Part shown: one piece after another, positions 16,465 to 23,545 of the stretch
Position numbering within the stretch: the first letter of the stretch is position 1
Layout: every line of letters begins with the position of its first letter
NCBI GenBank assembly: GCA_012729815.1
Contig: JAAYCJ010000149.1
Coordinates: 1 to 36,428, forward strand
From: Phycisphaerae bacterium
GTDB lineage: Bacteria; Planctomycetota; Phycisphaerae; JAAYCJ01
Length of the DNA stretch: 36,428 nucleotides
Reading direction: 5' to 3'
The notes under the pieces: generated by a model
The model's input: only the letters and a program-made list of their open reading frames with translations
Told to the model about the DNA's origin: nothing
Database searches by the model: none
Program-made: the position numbers and the translations under genes

Positions 16465-16701
16465 TCAACGGTACGAAATCGCCAGGTTCGTCACCGTCCG
16501 ACCCACGCCGTGAACCCGCCGAACCTGGCCCAGCACAATCTGCACAATGTCGTCGTAGGTCTCAGCCTCAACCACCGCGATGATGTCCTGATCGCCCATG
16601 GTCAGATCGGCCATCGTCACCCCCTCCACCTCCAGCAGCTCGCGCAACACCCGGTCCTCGTCCGCCGCGTCCACCAGAATCTTCAAATACGCCCGAGCCA
16701 T
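16465..16701 (-). CDS. Stand-alone Lrp/AsnC ligand-binding (RAM) domain protein (78 aa)
   Basis: The 78 residues, from MARAYLKILVDAADEDRVLR to RTVTNLAISYR, match the C-terminal ligand-binding domain of Lrp/AsnC regulators, with the usual GDQDIIAVVEAETYDDI core and no helix-turn-helix. Stand-alone RAM proteins form rings that bind amino acids and may modulate full-length Lrp proteins. Being 24 nt before lysA, it may sense lysine or a precursor; that is inference. GGGAGG lies 8 nt before the ATG at 16701. Confidence 0.85.
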   Translation of the reverse strand: MARAYLKILVDAADEDRVLRELLEVEGVTMADLTMGDQDIIAVVEAETYDDIVQIVLGQVRRVHGVGRTVTNLAISYR

Positions 16702-16727
16702 CGCATGGTCCTCCCGCAAATACGCCC

Positions 16728-17603
16728 CTATTTCGACCCCGCAACGCTTTCGATCATCTTGTAACACGCCGTCCCGTTCAACGATTCAAACTCGACCAGC
16801 GCCTCGCGCGCCTTCTGCATCGCCCGCATCCCCGTCTTGCGGGCCATCAGGTCACGAATCTCGTGCAGACGCACCACCATCGTCCCGTACGCGTCGCCCG
16901 TCGCCGCACGCGCCGCCAACGCCAGCCCCGTCGACGCCGCCGCGCGATCCTTCGGATCGAACCGCGTGTTCACATACCACAACAATATCCCCGCTCCCCA
17001 CCGCAACTCCCGTTCCGCCTGAGGATCCTGAGCCACCCGCTCCAGCCGACCCACCGCCCGAAGCCGCGACGCCTGGTCCAGCTTCCGCGGGAATTCGCTC
17101 GCGTACAAAGCCGAAAGCGCCTCAGCCCACACCGCGTTTCCCCCCTCGCCCTCCGCCGGCTCGCCGACGTCCAGCAGCCCGGCGTACGCCGCCGCCAGGT
17201 CCCGAACCTCCGAGTTCAAGTACACGATATACCGGGTATCCCGGCTGCCGCCCGGACCTTCGCCCGGATACATCAGCCACAGAATATCCGCCAACTTCTC
17301 CACCGGGGCATCACCCACCACCTGGACCCGCGCCCCCGTCTCAGCCTCCAGCTCCGCGTTTCGCGTCACATACAGCCGGTAAATCCGCCCGCGCTCGTCA
17401 TCCACCGCCTCGCGACGCGGCCGCGGCGCCGGCGCCGGCCTCGCCGCCGGTGGCGGTACCCGCATCGTCACCGGCTCGCTGCTCCGATCCCGAGGGCTCG
17501 TCCGCTCGAACCGGAACGTGTCCCAGTTAAAGTCCTGCCCACGGCACCCGCCAACCGACGCCGCCGTCAGCAACACTCCCAAAATTACGATCGCACTGCG
17601 CAT
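16728..17603 (-). CDS. Putative lipoprotein of unknown function (291 aa)
   Basis: I do not recognise the family. The protein starts MRSAIVILGVLLTAASVGGC, a signal peptide ending in a lipobox (V-G-G-C). After a Pro/Arg-rich linker (about 50-75) comes an alpha/beta region with GRIYRLYVTRNAELEAETGA and RDTRYIVYLNSEVRDL, then helices to the end. It is the probable first gene of the long operon, 26 nt before the RAM gene. The ATG at 17603 has GGAG 7-8 nt upstream; the longer open frame back to 17846 has no start signals and runs through repeat-like DNA. Confidence 0.75.
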   Translation of the reverse strand: MRSAIVILGVLLTAASVGGCRGQDFNWDTFRFERTSPRDRSSEPVTMRVPPPAARPAPAPRPRREAVDDERGRIYRLYVTRNAELEAETGARVQVVGDAPVEKLADILWLMYPGEGPGGSRDTRYIVYLNSEVRDLAAAYAGLLDVGEPAEGEGGNAVWAEALSALYASEFPRKLDQASRLRAVGRLERVAQDPQAERELRWGAGILLWYVNTRFDPKDRAAASTGLALAARAATGDAYGTMVVRLHEIRDLMARKTGMRAMQKAREALVEFESLNGTACYKMIESVAGSK

Positions 17604-17631
17604 AATGCCGCTCCATTCCTGATCCAGCTTG

Positions 17632-17660
17632 AGACTACCAGAATCCCCACCCAACTGCAA
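17632..17660 (-). promoter_or_regulatory. Possible promoter of the long lipoprotein-lysA-Exb operon
   Basis: On the minus strand, TTGCAG (17660-17655), 17 nt, then TAGTCT (17637-17632), giving a leader of about 20 nt. The -10 match is modest. Confidence 0.3.
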
Positions 17661-17732
17661 CCACATCTCCCCCCCTCCCCAGCCTCCGCCATCCCGCCCA
17701 AACCACCTCAACCGCCGCCTCGTCTCCCGTAG

Positions 17733-17822
17733 GGTGGATGTTCCTGCATCCACCATTTCCCTCTGCCGCCGGTATTGCCAGATGGTGCGCCCCAGCGTGC
17801 GTCGTCCCGACGCACCAAAAAA
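17733..17822. repeat. Short element with hairpins at both ends
   Basis: Two perfect 8-bp stems lie about 60 nt apart: GGTGGATG / CATCCACC with loop TTCCTG (17733-17754) and GTGCGTCG / CGACGCAC with loop TCC (17797-17815), followed by six A on the plus strand. The ends read TAGGGTGGATG and CGCACC, like the small palindromic intergenic repeats common in many bacteria. Not a normal terminator, since no T-run follows either stem on either strand. Confidence 0.45.
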
Positions 17823-18094
17823 CCGCCCCTGGCCCACACCCCGCAATCTCGCGACAGGTCGCTCTACGACCTATCGCCGCCGCCGACTGGCGTTGCTGGG
17901 AACCCGGCAGAATCCGGCAGAGCGATCATATCGTGTCCCCCACGAAAGCCCCGAGCAGCGATAGGGTGTGGTTTCGCGGGCGAAAACGCACCCTCCTCTC
18001 TTCCCCCCTCCCGCAACGCGCCAATTCCCGTCACCCTCGTGCTATAGTACACCCACCGCGCCCACGACACGCCACCGCCGATGCAAATGATCTC

Positions 18095-18294
18095 ACCTCC
18101 GCCGCCAATGCACCTCCGCCGCCAATGTAGCTCCGCCGCCCTCGGCGGAGTCTTCAACCCCAATCCCCAACCCCTAACCCCGAATCCCTACTCTTCCCCC
18201 TCCGCGTCTCAGCGCCTCGGCGGGAGTCATCCTCCCATTCTGACTTCTGACTTCTTGTCTTTGTCCGCGTGTTCCGCGTACTCCGTGCCAATCC
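18095..18294 (-). repeat. Dispersed repeat, copy A
   Basis: Read on the minus strand, it starts GGATTGGCACGGAGTACGCG at 18294, then has two AGAAGTC heptamers (18255-18242), a G-rich insert absent from the other copies, the hairpin CTCCGCCG-AGGG-CGGCGGAG (18150-18131), and two tandem copies of a unit containing CATTGGCGGCGGAGGTG. Copies B (25081) and D (27758) share the same start, heptamers and hairpin. Confidence 0.65.
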
Positions 18295-18340
18295 CAAATA
18301 GGAACACCAACTCCGCCAAATCATCCCCCACCAACACCCT

Positions 18341-18388
18341 CACTATTTTGCACTTTGGTATTTTCTATTTTCACTTTTCATTTTCCCC
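18341..18388 (+). repeat. Solo heptamer block related to the S23 arms
   Basis: Five 7-nt units in tandem, GCACTTT, GGTATTT, TCTATTT, TCACTTT, TCATTTT (18350-18384), nearly identical in order to the arms of the S23 element. No S23 gene or partner arm is next to it. It ends just after the prepilin-like gene stop. Confidence 0.65.
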
Positions 18389-18393
18389 TCCCC

Positions 18394-19122
18394 CTAATCC
18401 CCAGCCTCGTGACCAAACAACACCAGCATGCCCAATGCCTCCGGCCGGCTCATCCAGCCGCCGTGCAAATCCATATAAATCAGATTCGACCCGCCCGCAT
18501 GCCGCTCAGCCAACTGCCCCGTATTCGGTGTATCCCAGTTCCGACACACCGGGCACGTCACCGCCATCCACGTCGACCCATACGTCTCCCGGGCGTCAGC
18601 CAGCAGCGCAATCTCCGACCGTCGGCGGAAATCCTCGACCTTGAAGCACTGGCCGTATCGAAACACGTGGTCCTCGACCACCCCGTACCCGGCGCACCAC
18701 CAGAACGCCGTCGCCGACGGACACCTCCACGGCTGCGAATGCTCAGCGATATCGCCCCACTCCGGAACATCGAACTCGCCGACAATATACCCGCCGTAAA
18801 CCAGCAAATTGGTGTACCACCGGAAATCCTCTTCGTCATTCTCCAGGTCGTTCAGCGCCGGCAAATAATCGCGATGATCGTTCGCGTACGCGTAAAACGC
18901 CAACCCGATCTGCCGAAGCTGCGAGCGGCACGTCACGCTCCGCGCCTGCTCCCGCGCGCTACTCAACGCGGGCAGTAGTATCGCCACCAGCACCGCGATG
19001 ATCGCCACCACCACCAGCAGCTCAATCAGCGTAAACGCCGCGAAAGCCCCAAGCCGCCTGGCCGAGACGAACCGCTCGCCAACCAGACATCGGCCGCCGC
19101 ATTGCCGCCCGTTCACGTTCAT
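18394..19122 (-). CDS. Prepilin-like protein with N-terminal cleavage/methylation motif (242 aa)
   Basis: The processing region is [20 protein letters not shown] with cleavage expected before Phe30 and Glu34 as the fifth mature residue; Ala rather than Gly at the -1 position is frequent in Phycisphaerae. The membrane helix continues to [13 protein letters not shown]. The globular part has a Cys pair in TCPVCRNW and ends with [18 protein letters not shown], which resembles the His-x9-Asp-Gly signature of planctomycete pseudopilins, with His for the expected residue near Gly. The start at 19122 has GGAGG 7 nt upstream and overlaps the glycosidase stop by 4 nt. It is the last gene of a regulator-glycosidase operon. 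Role on the cell surface is inferred. Confidence 0.85.
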   Translation of the reverse strand: MNVNGRQCGGRCLVGERFVSARRLGAFAAFTLIELLVVVAIIAVLVAILLPALSSAREQARSVTCRSQLRQIGLAFYAYANDHRDYLPALNDLENDEEDFRWYTNLLVYGGYIVGEFDVPEWGDIAEHSQPWRCPSATAFWWCAGYGVVEDHVFRYGQCFKVEDFRRRSEIALLADARETYGSTWMAVTCPVCRNWDTPNTGQLAERHAGGSNLIYMDLHGGWMSRPEALGMLVLFGHEAGD

Positions 19123-21191
19123 CGCTTGTCCTCCGCAAACTCAAGCCGCCGCACCTCGATCGCCGAGCGCAGCTCCAGATCGTCAAACCACGCCTGACCG
19201 GTCGCCCGGCCCAGGTAGCACCGAACCGCCACCGCAACCGTCGCCGACTGCGGCGACGACCAGGCCGTATTGGCCGCCACCCACTCGCTGCTCCCAATCC
19301 GAAACTCCGACGACGTCGGCGGCCAGATCCGATCGCCCTTACCGTCCAGATACGAAATCTCCACGAACGCCCCGCGACCCACCACGTCCTTCGTCCGAAC
19401 CCGCCCCGTCACCCGATACACCAGCCGCGCATTCTCCTCCGGCATCCGGTCGATCTGTCGAACCGGCAAAACCTGCTGCACGCACGGCCAGTTCGTCATT
19501 TCCGTCGCCGCAACCGACAGCACCTGCTCCGACGCCCCCTCCTTCTCAACCCCGAACGCCAGCTCAGCCGTCGGCTTGTTCACATCCGAACTCGCCTGCC
19601 AGTGGGCGAACACCGCCTCGGACGATCCCTCGAAATCGCCACATTCCAGCTTCTCAACCCGCTCGTCCACGTATTCGATCACCACCTTCGGATACGCCAC
19701 CTCGCCCACCGCTGCTGTCACCTTGCCGCGCACGTACACCGGCAAAAGCCCCAGCTCAAAGCCGATCTTGCCGTCGTCCTTCGACACAGCCGCCGGACGG
19801 CCCAGCGCGTCCATCACCGTTACCTCTCCCGGCCCAACCGGCAATTCGCACCGCGCCCGCTTGGCGTGCTCGAGCCACACCACCGCCAGAGGCCCCTCCG
19901 GCGTCTCGAAACCCACGCCACGCGCAAATCCCCGATCCACGCTCCGCACCACGTCCAGCTCGCCCACGCACCGCGCCTCGCGCATCACGTCATTGAAAAT
20001 CGCCCATCCCGCAGCCGCCGGTTTCGGCGTCCCGCCCGCCCGAAACAAACTCATGTCCGTATCGATCCCGATCGGCCACGCAAAAAACTTCGCCAGACGC
20101 TCAGCCCCCTGCGCCCACTGCCAGACCGCTTGAGCTATATCCTCCCGCACGTGACCCACCGGTCCGCCCGACCGGCTCTCGTCGTCGCCGCCGCCCAACT
20201 CCGTGATCCATATCTCCGTCGAGGCGCCCGCCTCCTTGAGCAACCCACGGCATGCCGCCAGGTCCGCGCCGTAGTGAACGCTGATCGCGTCAAAGTAACG
20301 TCCCGCCCCCTTCTCCAACACGGTCTTGAGGAACGGCCGGTATACACCCCCTTCCGGCAGACCGCCCGTCGCCCCGAACGCCACCAGCCGGGCCTCCGGG
20401 TCGCCACGCTTGAGCGCCGTGTACGCCACGCCCAGCGACTCGACCAGATCGCCCAGAATCTCGTCGCTCGTGGTGTGACCGAACCGCCCCTTCCAGAACA
20501 GCTCAACGTCCGGCTCGTTCCAGAATTCCCACGCCTCGACCCGCCCCTTGTACCGCTTGGCCGCCGCCTCGCAGAACTCAGCCAACGCCTCCGGCTGCGG
20601 CATGTAATGCCGCCGTTGCTCCGCCTGGCTCTCCGGCGCCGTCGACGCCCACGGCGGACTGTAAAAAATGCACGGCAGCATGGCCAGTCCCAGCCGCTCG
20701 CACTCCGCCGTCAAGAGGTCCGCCACGCCCCACCGAAACCCGCCCAACCCCGTATGAATGTCCTCCCACGTGAATGGATGCCGCACCCACGCAAACCCCA
20801 ACCGACGCGACACCCGCAACACCCGAAGCGCCGGTTCAGGGCCCTCGCCCATCAAATGCGTGATGTGCGTCACGTTCACCCCAAGCCGCGGATTCCGCAA
20901 CGCCCGATCCGCCGGACAAACCACAAACGACTGCCGCTCGCCCCCTACCTCCAACTCGTAGTAACCCACCGGCAGACCCGAAACCTCAAGCCGGCCGGCC
21001 GCCTCAAGCCGCCCCTCCCGAACGCGCGCCCCGTCAACGTCCAACACCCGCCAGCCGCCCGCCTGGTCGACAGCAAACGCGACCGGCACACCGGCTGTGA
21101 ACAGCCCCGCCTCCTCGGCCGGCGACACCGCCGCCTGCCCGACCCCTGCCGCCAGAACCGCCAATACCGCGCCGATCGTCAGTCTGCTCAC
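19119..21191 (-). CDS. Secreted clan GH-A glycoside hydrolase (GH39/GH5-like) with C-terminal beta domain (690 aa)
   Basis: A signal peptide ([20 protein letters not shown]) is followed by a small beta domain (about 30-95), then a TIM barrel. Glu226 in AWEFWNEPD is the likely acid/base and Glu331 in IWITELGGG the likely nucleophile, the usual clan-A arrangement after strands 4 and 7. After the barrel come a beta sandwich (about 415-505) and a carbohydrate-binding-like domain that ends [22 protein letters not shown]39-type xylosidases or related enzymes are the nearest match I can name; substrate is open. The start overlaps the regulator stop by 4 nt (ATGA), so it is controlled with that regulator. 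Confidence 0.85.
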   Translation of the reverse strand: MSRLTIGAVLAVLAAGVGQAAVSPAEEAGLFTAGVPVAFAVDQAGGWRVLDVDGARVREGRLEAAGRLEVSGLPVGYYELEVGGERQSFVVCPADRALRNPRLGVNVTHITHLMGEGPEPALRVLRVSRRLGFAWVRHPFTWEDIHTGLGGFRWGVADLLTAECERLGLAMLPCIFYSPPWASTAPESQAEQRRHYMPQPEALAEFCEAAAKRYKGRVEAWEFWNEPDVELFWKGRFGHTTSDEILGDLVESLGVAYTALKRGDPEARLVAFGATGGLPEGGVYRPFLKTVLEKGAGRYFDAISVHYGADLAACRGLLKEAGASTEIWITELGGGDDESRSGGPVGHVREDIAQAVWQWAQGAERLAKFFAWPIGIDTDMSLFRAGGTPKPAAAGWAIFNDVMREARCVGELDVVRSVDRGFARGVGFETPEGPLAVVWLEHAKRARCELPVGPGEVTVMDALGRPAAVSKDDGKIGFELGLLPVYVRGKVTAAVGEVAYPKVVIEYVDERVEKLECGDFEGSSEAVFAHWQASSDVNKPTAELAFGVEKEGASEQVLSVAATEMTNWPCVQQVLPVRQIDRMPEENARLVYRVTGRVRTKDVVGRGAFVEISYLDGKGDRIWPPTSSEFRIGSSEWVAANTAWSSPQSATVAVAVRCYLGRATGQAWFDDLELRSAIEVRRLEFAEDKR

Positions 21192-22267
21192 GATGCCACT
21201 CCTTGTGTCGACTCCCGAACTACCACCTTCGGCGGAACCGACCGGTGAATCGCAGCCGCCTGTGAACCCTCAAACCGACCGGCCACCACCTCCACCGCCA
21301 AACGCGCCACCGCCTCGATCTCCACCGCCACCGTCGTCAACGGCGGACGAAACACCGCCCCCTCCGGTATCCCGTCAAAACCGATCACGCTCACGTCACG
21401 CGGCACATTCAGCCCCCCCTCCTCCAACGCCTTGATCGCACCCAACGCGCTCATGTCGCTGACCACGAATAACCCGGTAAAACCCAACACACCATCTTTC
21501 AGCCGACCCCGCAGCGTCTCGTACGCCCGGATCGCCGAACGCTGCCCCATCTGCGTCCCGCACTCGATCACCTCCACCTCCTCCAGCCCGCCCATCCGCG
21601 CCTGCCGGCAGAAACCCTGCACCCGCAGCTCGACCACCACCGTCCGCGGCTCCGATACCAGCACCGCCAGCCGACGATGACCCAACCCCATCAAGTGCTC
21701 AGCCGCCATCGCTCCGCCCAACTCGTCATCCGGCTCAACGCAATCGATCGCCACGTCACGAAGCACCCGCCCGAATATCACCGTCGGAACGCTGAACCGC
21801 GACAGCGCCGCGAAATCCTCCGGCAAAAGCCGCTCGCTCGTCGGCAGGATGATCAGCGCGTCAATCTCCACCTCCGGAAACCCCTGCAGAATCCGGTCCC
21901 GGCAGTCGTACCGGATCACCCGCGCCGCCTCACCCGCCTTCGCCACCTCCTCCTCCAGACTCCGCACGTAGCTCGTATAGACCGGCGACGAAAAATCGTC
22001 CGGCACCGCGATCGCAATCACGTGCGGCCGCAACGATGCCCCTTCACCAGCCGCCTCCGTCACGAACACCCCCCGACTCGCCTGACGAACCACCGCCCCC
22101 TCCTCCGCCAGCCGTTCCATCGCCCGATCCACCGTGAACTGACTCACCCCGAACTCCCGCATCACCGACCGAATCGACGGCAGCCGCGAACCCGGCCGCA
22201 TCCCCCGGACCTTCTCCCGCAAGTCCTCGTACACTTGCTCCGACTTCGGCATCATCATCGTCGCCAT
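21188..22267 (-). CDS. GntR-type HTH / LacI-type sensor transcriptional regulator (359 aa)
   Basis: The N-terminal winged helix-turn-helix is of GntR type (about 8-70: SRLPSIRSVMREFGVSQFTV then ERLAEEGAVVRQASRGVFVT). The rest is a LacI-like periplasmic-binding-protein sensor (about 78-359) with DALIILPTSERL, VPTVIFGRVL, HLMGLGHRRLAVL and VSVIGFDGIPEG. This layout is that of AraR-type sugar regulators. The ATG at 22267 has GAGG 8 nt upstream; an ATG at 22315 is excluded because it lies in the -10 of the promoter. It heads an operon with the glycosidase and prepilin-like genes, and an operator-like palindrome overlaps its promoter, so autoregulation by a sugar ligand is likely. Confidence 0.88.
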   Translation of the reverse strand: MATMMMPKSEQVYEDLREKVRGMRPGSRLPSIRSVMREFGVSQFTVDRAMERLAEEGAVVRQASRGVFVTEAAGEGASLRPHVIAIAVPDDFSSPVYTSYVRSLEEEVAKAGEAARVIRYDCRDRILQGFPEVEIDALIILPTSERLLPEDFAALSRFSVPTVIFGRVLRDVAIDCVEPDDELGGAMAAEHLMGLGHRRLAVLVSEPRTVVVELRVQGFCRQARMGGLEEVEVIECGTQMGQRSAIRAYETLRGRLKDGVLGFTGLFVVSDMSALGAIKALEEGGLNVPRDVSVIGFDGIPEGAVFRPPLTTVAVEIEAVARLAVEVVAGRFEGSQAAAIHRSVPPKVVVRESTQGVAS

Positions 22268-22313
22268 CAATCCATCCTCAACTGTATCGCACTGACCGTA
22301 TCGTTCGTATCTC

Positions 22314-22342
22314 ATTGTACTATTGTATGATCATCATATCAA
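22314..22342 (-). promoter_or_regulatory. Promoter of the regulator-glycosidase-prepilin operon
   Basis: On the minus strand, TTGATA (22342-22337), 17 nt, then TACAAT (22319-22314). Start near 22307 gives a leader of about 40 nt. Confidence 0.65.
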
Positions 22343-22343
22343 T
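22322..22343. promoter_or_regulatory. Near-palindromic operator candidate for the GntR/LacI regulator
   Basis: ATTG-TATGA-TCA-TCATA-T-CAAT: the inner arms TATGA (22326-22330) and TCATA (22334-22338) are perfect and the outer ATTG/CAAT match with one extra base. It covers the -35 and the spacer of the promoter, so binding would block transcription. Three GTATC repeats also lie downstream (22284-22310). Confidence 0.5.
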
Positions 22344-22435
22344 CCCCTTGTCCGCGATCTTCACCGGGAAAGTCCTTTTCGCCATCTCCAACCACGATTA
22401 CCATAACCCTATCTGAGCCTGACGGAGAACCGGAT

Positions 22436-23293
22436 ATGCCTCACTTACGAACGTTCCTGTATCCAATCCTCATGGCGGCCATGATGATCGCGTCGCTGCA
22501 ATGCACTCAGGAAAAACCGATGAACCAGCCAAACGGACCACGTACGCAAGTGACGGCCAGTGCGGCAGTTACGCAGCAGTTCGGCGCCAAGCGCCTCGAC
22601 TTCCCCGTGCCCGCAAGCAATGGCGGTTACGCCATTCTGCCCGCCAAAACCCGCGCAAGTGGCCGTCATCCCTGGATTTACTACGCCCCATCGTTCATCG
22701 GCCAGTTGCCCGCCGCTGAGCACGAGTGGTACTTCACGCAACTGCTCGACGCGGGCTTTGCGATCTGCGGCGTGGATGTCGGCGAATCGTTCGGAAGTCC
22801 TGCTGGCCGCGCCGCTTACACCGAGTTGTGGCGGATCGTCACGACGGAATTGCGGTTGGATCGCCAGGCGTGTCTGCTGCCGCAGAGTCGCGGCGGGTTG
22901 ATGTTGTACAACTGGGCGGCTGAGAATCCGGACAAGGTCCGCTGCGTCGGCGGGATCTACACCGTCTGTAACCTGCGGAGCTATCCGGGTTTAGACAACG
23001 CATGCGGCGCGTACGGCCTGACGGCGGCGCAGTTGGAATCGCAGTTGGCCGAGCACAACCCGATCGACCGACTCGCGCCATTAGCCGCGGCGGGCATACC
23101 CATTTTGCACCTTCACGGCGATATGGACACCGTCGTTCCACTCGAACACAACTCAGCCGAGTTGATCCGACGGTATCAGGCGCTCAGCGGTCCGGGTGAG
23201 TTGATCGTCGTTCCGAGCAAAGGCCATGAGGTGTGCCCCGAGTTTTTCCATCGTCCGGAGTTGGTGGAGTTTTTCGTGCGTTGCGGCGGTTGA
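22436..23293 (+). CDS. Alpha/beta hydrolase, probable lipoprotein (285 aa)
   Basis: The N-terminal signal ends in the lipobox S-L-Q-C (Cys23). The alpha/beta-hydrolase triad is probably Ser151 in LLPQSRGG (the usual first Gly of the nucleophile elbow is Gln-preceded Pro, a variant also seen in S9-related proteins), Asp231 in HLHGDMDTVVP and His264 in PSKGHEV. IYYAPSFIG may provide the oxyanion hole. It resembles prolyl-oligopeptidase-like hydrolases found in planctomycete sugar loci, possibly an acyl or carbohydrate esterase. The ATG at 22436 has GGAG 8 nt upstream. It is divergent from the regulator operon, and it may share its control region. Confidence 0.78.
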   Translation: MPHLRTFLYPILMAAMMIASLQCTQEKPMNQPNGPRTQVTASAAVTQQFGAKRLDFPVPASNGGYAILPAKTRASGRHPWIYYAPSFIGQLPAAEHEWYFTQLLDAGFAICGVDVGESFGSPAGRAAYTELWRIVTTELRLDRQACLLPQSRGGLMLYNWAAENPDKVRCVGGIYTVCNLRSYPGLDNACGAYGLTAAQLESQLAEHNPIDRLAPLAAAGIPILHLHGDMDTVVPLEHNSAELIRRYQALSGPGELIVVPSKGHEVCPEFFHRPELVEFFVRCGG

Positions 23294-23317
23294 CTCTTGC
23301 CGGGGTTGTGCTATGAT
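23290..23317 (+). promoter_or_regulatory. Promoter of the ABC-F gene
   Basis: TTGACT (23290-23295), 16 nt, then TATGAT (23312-23317). It overlaps the stop of the upstream hydrolase gene. A start near 23324 gives a leader of about 220 nt. Confidence 0.6.
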
Positions 23318-23323
23318 CGAGTC

Positions 23324-23545
23324 GGGTTCATCGTGGTCTTGAGCATTGAGGAGTCGCGAGTGATACGTCGGTAGGTTTGCGGAACGTGCGAATGGCGGGA
23401 CGGCTTTCGGGCCGGCCGGTGGGTTTGCGCGTTTCGTGTATTTGACGTTGGCTCGCGGCTTGTTCCCTTCCGGTTTTTTCACCTGTCGATGCGGTCGCCG
23501 CGGGCGGTTTGTGGACGGCTGCAAATCGAACGGGAGATGACGGCC
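23324..23545 (+). promoter_or_regulatory. Long structured leader of the ABC-F gene, possible attenuator
   Basis: It contains a minimal ORF, GTG ATA CGT CGG TAG (23360-23374, Met-Ile-Arg-Arg), with GAGGAG 6 nt upstream. It is followed by a predicted 12-bp stem with wobbles, GGAACGTGCGAA (23381-23392) with TTTGCGCGTTTC (23424-23435), and a second G/C-rich fold inside the loop. A T6 run at 23474-23479 has no good stem directly before it. Leader peptides with Arg codons control several ABC-F resistance genes; application here is inference. Confidence 0.3.

Larger units (their letters stand above)
17604..18393. other. Intergenic stretch of about 790 nt rich in repeats
   Basis: No convincing gene was found. 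It holds the promoter candidate at its left end, a pair of hairpins (17733-17822), a C-rich unassigned part (about 17825-18090), a dispersed repeat copy (18095-18294) and a heptamer block (18341-18388). Confidence 0.6.

Noticed and set aside
19602-21248. Plus-strand open frame (548 aa) opposite the clan-A glycosidase
   Set aside because: Arg/His/Pro-rich shadow without domains.
22268-22435. A classical oriC with DnaA boxes at the skew switch
   Set aside because: No TTATCCACA-like box was found on either strand between the divergent genes; the skew observation stands alone.
23474-23479. T6 run as intrinsic terminator in the ABC-F leader
   Set aside because: No stable stem lies directly before the T-run; kept only as a possible part of a leader structure.
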